64,000 bases of DNA from Blastocladiella emersonii ATCC 22665 (taxonomy: Eukaryota > Blastocladiomycota > Blastocladiomycetes > Blastocladiales > Blastocladiaceae): assembly GCA_025594325.1 (NCBI GenBank), contig JANHCV010000008.1, forward strand, positions 1,054,001 to 1,118,000. Direction: 5' to 3'. This document shows positions 60,862 to 64,000 of the stretch, piece after piece (position 1 is the stretch's first letter; each line of letters begins with the position of its first letter). Under the pieces are notes generated by a model that did not search any database, was not told where the DNA came from, and saw nothing but the letters and a program-made list of their open reading frames with translations. Position numbers and translations under genes: made by a program.

Positions 60862-62286
60862 TTACTCAAACCCAGACACGGACAGTGCTCCTTGTGAAGA
60901 AAACTCGTTCTGCCACGGAGTCCGCAGTTGGATTCCCTTTGGGATCGCGCGCGCCCAGCAGGCTGCAACAAAAGTACGCGTGCTGCCCTCGCCGTTCACC
61001 TCGAGGAGGGAGATCTGGGCCATCGACGGCGGCACGCTGTTGAAGAGGAGATCGGCGCCCGCGATGGACATGGTCATCTTGTGGAGATCCAAGCGCTGGA
61101 GATTGGGCGGGAAGCGGCCCGCGAGCGAGTGGATGCTCGCGTCCGTCAGCCCATTGTACGAGAGGTCGAGTTCCGTGAGAGCAGCGGGGAGGTGCTCGGC
61201 AAGGACTGCAACGCCCGCGTCGCCCAACTTGTTGGCCAGGAGGTTCAGTCGCGAAAGCCCGTGTGGCAGGTGCGGCGCCAGAAGGGCAACGGCGTCGGCG
61301 CAGAGGGAGCAGCGCTCAAGGATGAGCTCGCGCAAACTGCTTGGGAGGTGCGGTGCGAGGGTCGACATGATCTTGGACGTCAGTTTGGTCTTTCCCAGGT
61401 CCAGCACGGTCAACGACGGCGGGAGGTCGCGGAACAGCGCTGCAGTCTGAGCCGCGGTGCCGAGCGTTGAGAATCGGATGCAAAGAGTCTCGAGAGCGGT
61501 TGGAAACGGCGAAGCGCCCGCCGTGGCCAAGCTTGCGCCAGCACACGGCCAGTTCTGATGCAGCTCGATCGTCTTGACAGTGTCGGGAAGCCGGAGCGCA
61601 AGAAGCACCGGGAACGTGATGATGCACGTGTCGAGCTGGACAATCGAGAAGCGACCGTTCTGGGCCATGGCGTCCGCAAGCATCGCGGCGCCAGCTTCGG
61701 TGATACGAACTCGTGCAATCTTGACGCAGTCCGAGTTCCCATTCGCGATTCCAGGTGCAAGCTGCCGAACTCGCGCGTCGCCAATCGAAGCGCCATTTCG
61801 GCGCTCAAGCGGCTAGATCGGTCGGAATGTGAGCACATGTGACAGCGGTGAGTGTATTGTCTGCGGAGGCGTACTGACATGGCTGTCCAAGAAAAAGGGA
61901 ACGTGGTCCATGAAGCCGTGAAAATAGACGCGCGTCGAGATGTTGTAGCTCGCGCTCGGCAGCGGGAGACTGGATCTGAACCACCAGTCCACAACCTCGT
62001 ACGAATCCGCTAAGGCGAGCCCGCGGTGCGAGTAGCTGAGCGGGCGGCCCGAGTCACGCCACGCGTCGAGAATGTCGACCCGGCCTTGCTCGCTGGCGTC
62101 GTCCATGGAGGTACAAAACAAGAGCTGGCGCTTCACCGCCCAGTCGACTCGCGGCGAGTTAACTCGTGGCAGGACGAACGCGCAGTGAGCGAGGCCGGCA
62201 CGGTCGTTCGGCTCAAGTTGGCCGACGACCAAGGCGAGGATCTTGTCGATGATCGTGTAGGGCAATGCAGGGAGTCGTTGATTCAT
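60862..62286 (-). CDS. F-box-like/LRR protein LRR4 (two exons)
   Basis: Exon 1 is 61,879-62,286 and exon 2 is 60,862-61,812; splicing out the 66-nt intron gives about 452 aa. It starts MNQRLPALPYTIIDKILALVV and has the family block FVLPRVNSPRVD (compare VLPRGRAPKVT in LRR2). After the intron, GDARVRQLAPGIA and ITEAGAAMLADAM match GDAELDRLTSDIV and ITPHGIATLNNAL of LRR2, then seven or more RNI repeats (LTELDLSYNGLTDASIHSL). If the intron is not spliced, TAG 61,813-61,815 would truncate it. TATA-like box about 70 bp upstream. The best candidate in the window for a functional long family member. Confidence 0.65.
61813..61878 (-). other. Probable spliceosomal intron in LRR4
   Basis: 66 nt, GTCAGT donor, CTCAC, CTAG acceptor, phase 0. 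Removal brings the WW-to-GDA spacing from 71 codons to 49, nearer the 37-38 residues of LRR1 and LRR2. Confidence 0.5.
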
Positions 62287-62350
62287 AGTGTGCTTGTGAG
62301 CGTTGCTTCCGCGAAGGGTTGCAGGACAAGCCGTGCGGAGGCCTTGCCCC

Positions 62351-62360
62351 AAAATATAGA
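62351..62360 (-). promoter_or_regulatory. TATA-like box upstream of LRR4
   Basis: TCTATATTTT on the minus strand, 65-75 bp before the ATG, in otherwise GC-rich sequence. Confidence 0.4.
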
Positions 62361-62388
62361 GTGGGCCCCTCGCGTGTGTGTCACAAGT

Positions 62389-62485
62389 GACGTGGACAAG
62401 GGAACTAAATGACGTGGACAAGGGAACTAAATGACGTGGACAAGGGAACTAAGAGACGTGGACAAGGGAACCAAATGACGTGGAT
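62389..62485. repeat. 22-bp tandem repeat, about 4.5 copies, upstream of LRR4
   Basis: Unit GACGTGGACAAGGGAACTAA plus AT; starts at 62,389, 62,411, 62,433 and 62,455. Each carries a GACGTGG (CCACGTC) box. It lies just upstream of the TATA-like box. Confidence 0.9.
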
Positions 62486-62497
62486 TTGGGAATTTCG

Positions 62498-62880
62498 TCA
62501 TTTCGGTGGCGAGTCACGTGAGTGGCTGAGCACGTCCTCACGCTTCCTCTCCCTTCCCGCGCCTGTGCCCGATATATGCCGCGCCAACTCCTTGCGGCTC
62601 ACAAACGTTGAAGTAGAGACAGCGTAAAGCACGAGCAGATCGCGAGCAAGCACCTCGGGGCGCGTGTCGCCAAGGACAAAGAGAGAGTCGGCACCCTTGG
62701 CCAGCTTGCGCTTGGCCTCGCTGAACGTCCGCGTGACGTCGCGCAAGTCGCCGCACTGGAACACGAGGGAAAAGAGGCGTTTAAAGACACGCGGGTTGTG
62801 GTGGATAAAGTGGTCCCGCGCATACGACCGGCCGTCATCGTAGATTTCCCGCTGGTTTAGTACGGGTCCGTAACGTCGCC
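62498..62880 (-). pseudogene. Gag-like fragment (G4)
   Basis: An open segment reads NQREIYDDGRSYARDHF, LFSLVFQCGDLRDVTRTF, then LAKGADSLFVLGDTRPEVL and LLVLYAVSTSTF. It aligns with the LARQVPGVPLATLL...LYLVYALFL block of G1/G2. No start, knuckle or second half is present; the frame ends at 62,498 beside the 22-bp repeats. Confidence 0.4.
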
Positions 62881-64000
62881 AAGAGCAAGCGTCGCGCTAG
62901 TCAAGGATGGGGTCGGCGGTTCGGTGGCCGCCTTTGCGGCTGAGGCAGCTCCTGAGCTATGAGGGCCGCATTTGCGACCAGTCTTTTTCTTCTGCTTCAT
63001 CGGTTTACATGTGCAGTGGAGGGAGGGACGACTGGGAGCCGCTCGAGCGCACTCAATCGATTCTCGTCGACGTCACCTGAAGGGTCACATGATATCGGAA
63101 CGCGTCTCTGTCTCACAGTCCCGCACGCGCTTGTTTGGCTCTTCCTCGTGAACAAGTAGGGAACTTATGCTTCAAATTAGATGTACATAGACTGGACCGG
63201 GTTGGTCCGCTCAGGTACGGCTTGAGAAGTTCACCTTCGTGCGACGCCTTTGCAATCACCGTGGGATCACGCAAGAGGGGAAGAAATGCTCGCTAGCGTT
63301 GCTGAGGCAAGCGGATCCTCGAATATCCGTTCACCGACCCTGACATGACCGGGGCGGGACGCGTTTTGGGGCGCTGGTTGGCTCGCGACAGTTGAATCGG
63401 GCTTACATCTGAAGGTTTTCAATCAGCAAGTTCATTGGCGACCGGTAGCGTTAGGAACTGCTCCCCTCCGTGATGGGCTTTCAACCCCACCCCTCCCCCA
63501 CCCCCACCCCCACCTCCACCCTACCCCACCCAACCCAACCCAACCCAACCTCAACGTCAACCTCTACTCCGCTTCCGCGTGTTGAACCTCTGCGCTGTGA
63601 TCGGAGGAGCGAGGAGCGTCTTCATGGCCATGGCCATGACCATGGCCGTCAGCGACTCTGAATTGTGTTGATCTCAAACCACGGAGACGAGCTCGGTTTA
63701 GTCCAGCCCACACTCGCGTGCATATTGATCCACGGGACCACGATGTTGGACGTGTTTGGTTGCTCGCCGCGACCTGCGCGGCCGCCGCTCCGCGGCGACT
63801 TTTCCTCCTTTGGCCGCCGCCTTTACTGCACGAGTTCGCTACGTCGAGGCGCGCGCGACATCGAACCTGACGCGAAGATCATCCCGCCGAGGGCCCAGAT
63901 TATATCTCGGCGCGACTCGAGCTGAGTCGCCAGCGCATGCGTCTCAAGCTCTGCCAGCGTCTCGTGCGGCCGCTGACCCATCAAGTTCCGAGCTGAGCAA
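62881..64000. other. No supported gene; simple repeats
   Basis: Contains an inverted promoter module (63,085-63,105), a C-rich microsatellite tract (63,484-63,552: CCCCCAC units, then CCCAA units) and CATGGC/CATGAC units near 63,624-63,648. Open frames are short and unconvincing. Confidence 0.4.
63085..63105 (-). promoter_or_regulatory. TCACATGATA and ACGCGT pair
   Basis: Minus-strand orientation, towards the G4 fragment; same spacing as the other modules. Confidence 0.3.

Noticed and set aside
63484-63552. Possible telomeric repeat
   Set aside because: CCCAA/CCCCAC units are irregular and do not match a known telomere repeat such as CCCTAA; called a microsatellite.

Overview
This is a high-GC eukaryotic genomic window. 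The host is probably a fungus, perhaps a zoosporic lineage such as the Blastocladiomycota; that placement is inference. The evidence is: short spliceosomal introns (about 58-77 nt, GT...AG, some with a CTAAC branch-like site), monocistronic genes on both strands, a SigF-like/NTF2-like protein of a type I know mainly from fungi, a mitochondrial PPR-like protein, F-box and LRR paralogs, and Helitron/PIF1-type and LINE-type remnants. No operons, rRNA, convincing tRNA or CRISPR array were seen.

Layout. 1-7.2 kb: disrupted serine protease, unknown gene U1, NTF2-like protein, two F-box-like/LRR paralogs. 7.6-12.3 kb: a conserved divergent pair, PPR-like protein and sphingomyelin-synthase-like enzyme. 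13.1-16.7 kb: element E3. 16.8-22.8 kb: LRR remnant, F-box protein, two tandem Gag-like genes. 23-24.8 kb: LINE 3' remnant with a 15-bp minisatellite. 24.8-32.1 kb: elements E1 and E2 almost back to back. 32.8-35.6 kb: U2, paralog of U1. 35.6-40.4 kb: low-complexity protein and PIF1/Helitron-type helicase. 40.6-45.7 kb: ankyrin plus C2H2 zinc-finger gene, a JmjC fragment and a broken partial copy of the zinc-finger gene. 46-64 kb: more LRR, Gag-like and F-box-like paralogs and unknown genes, several of them decayed.

The most interesting signal is a family of about 3.5-kb units (E1, E2, E3). Each has one unrecognised gene (family P), a long GC-rich interior, and at both ends dense arrays of a short word in both orientations. 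The word is private to the unit: GTAAACAG in E1, CAAAGTAA in E2, AATTTG in E3. E1 and E2 share short terminal inverted repeats (ACAGTGAA...). This looks like a DNA transposon family whose sub-terminal protein-binding sites diverge between copies.

Two promoter-like signals recur in front of unrelated genes: TTGATGCAAY at or next to start codons, and an ACGCGT box close to TCAYGTGA about 100-150 bp upstream. Several frame breaks lie in G or C homopolymers, so some apparent pseudogenes may be assembly errors. Coordinates of decayed genes are approximate, and all homology statements come from reading the translations, not from database searches.
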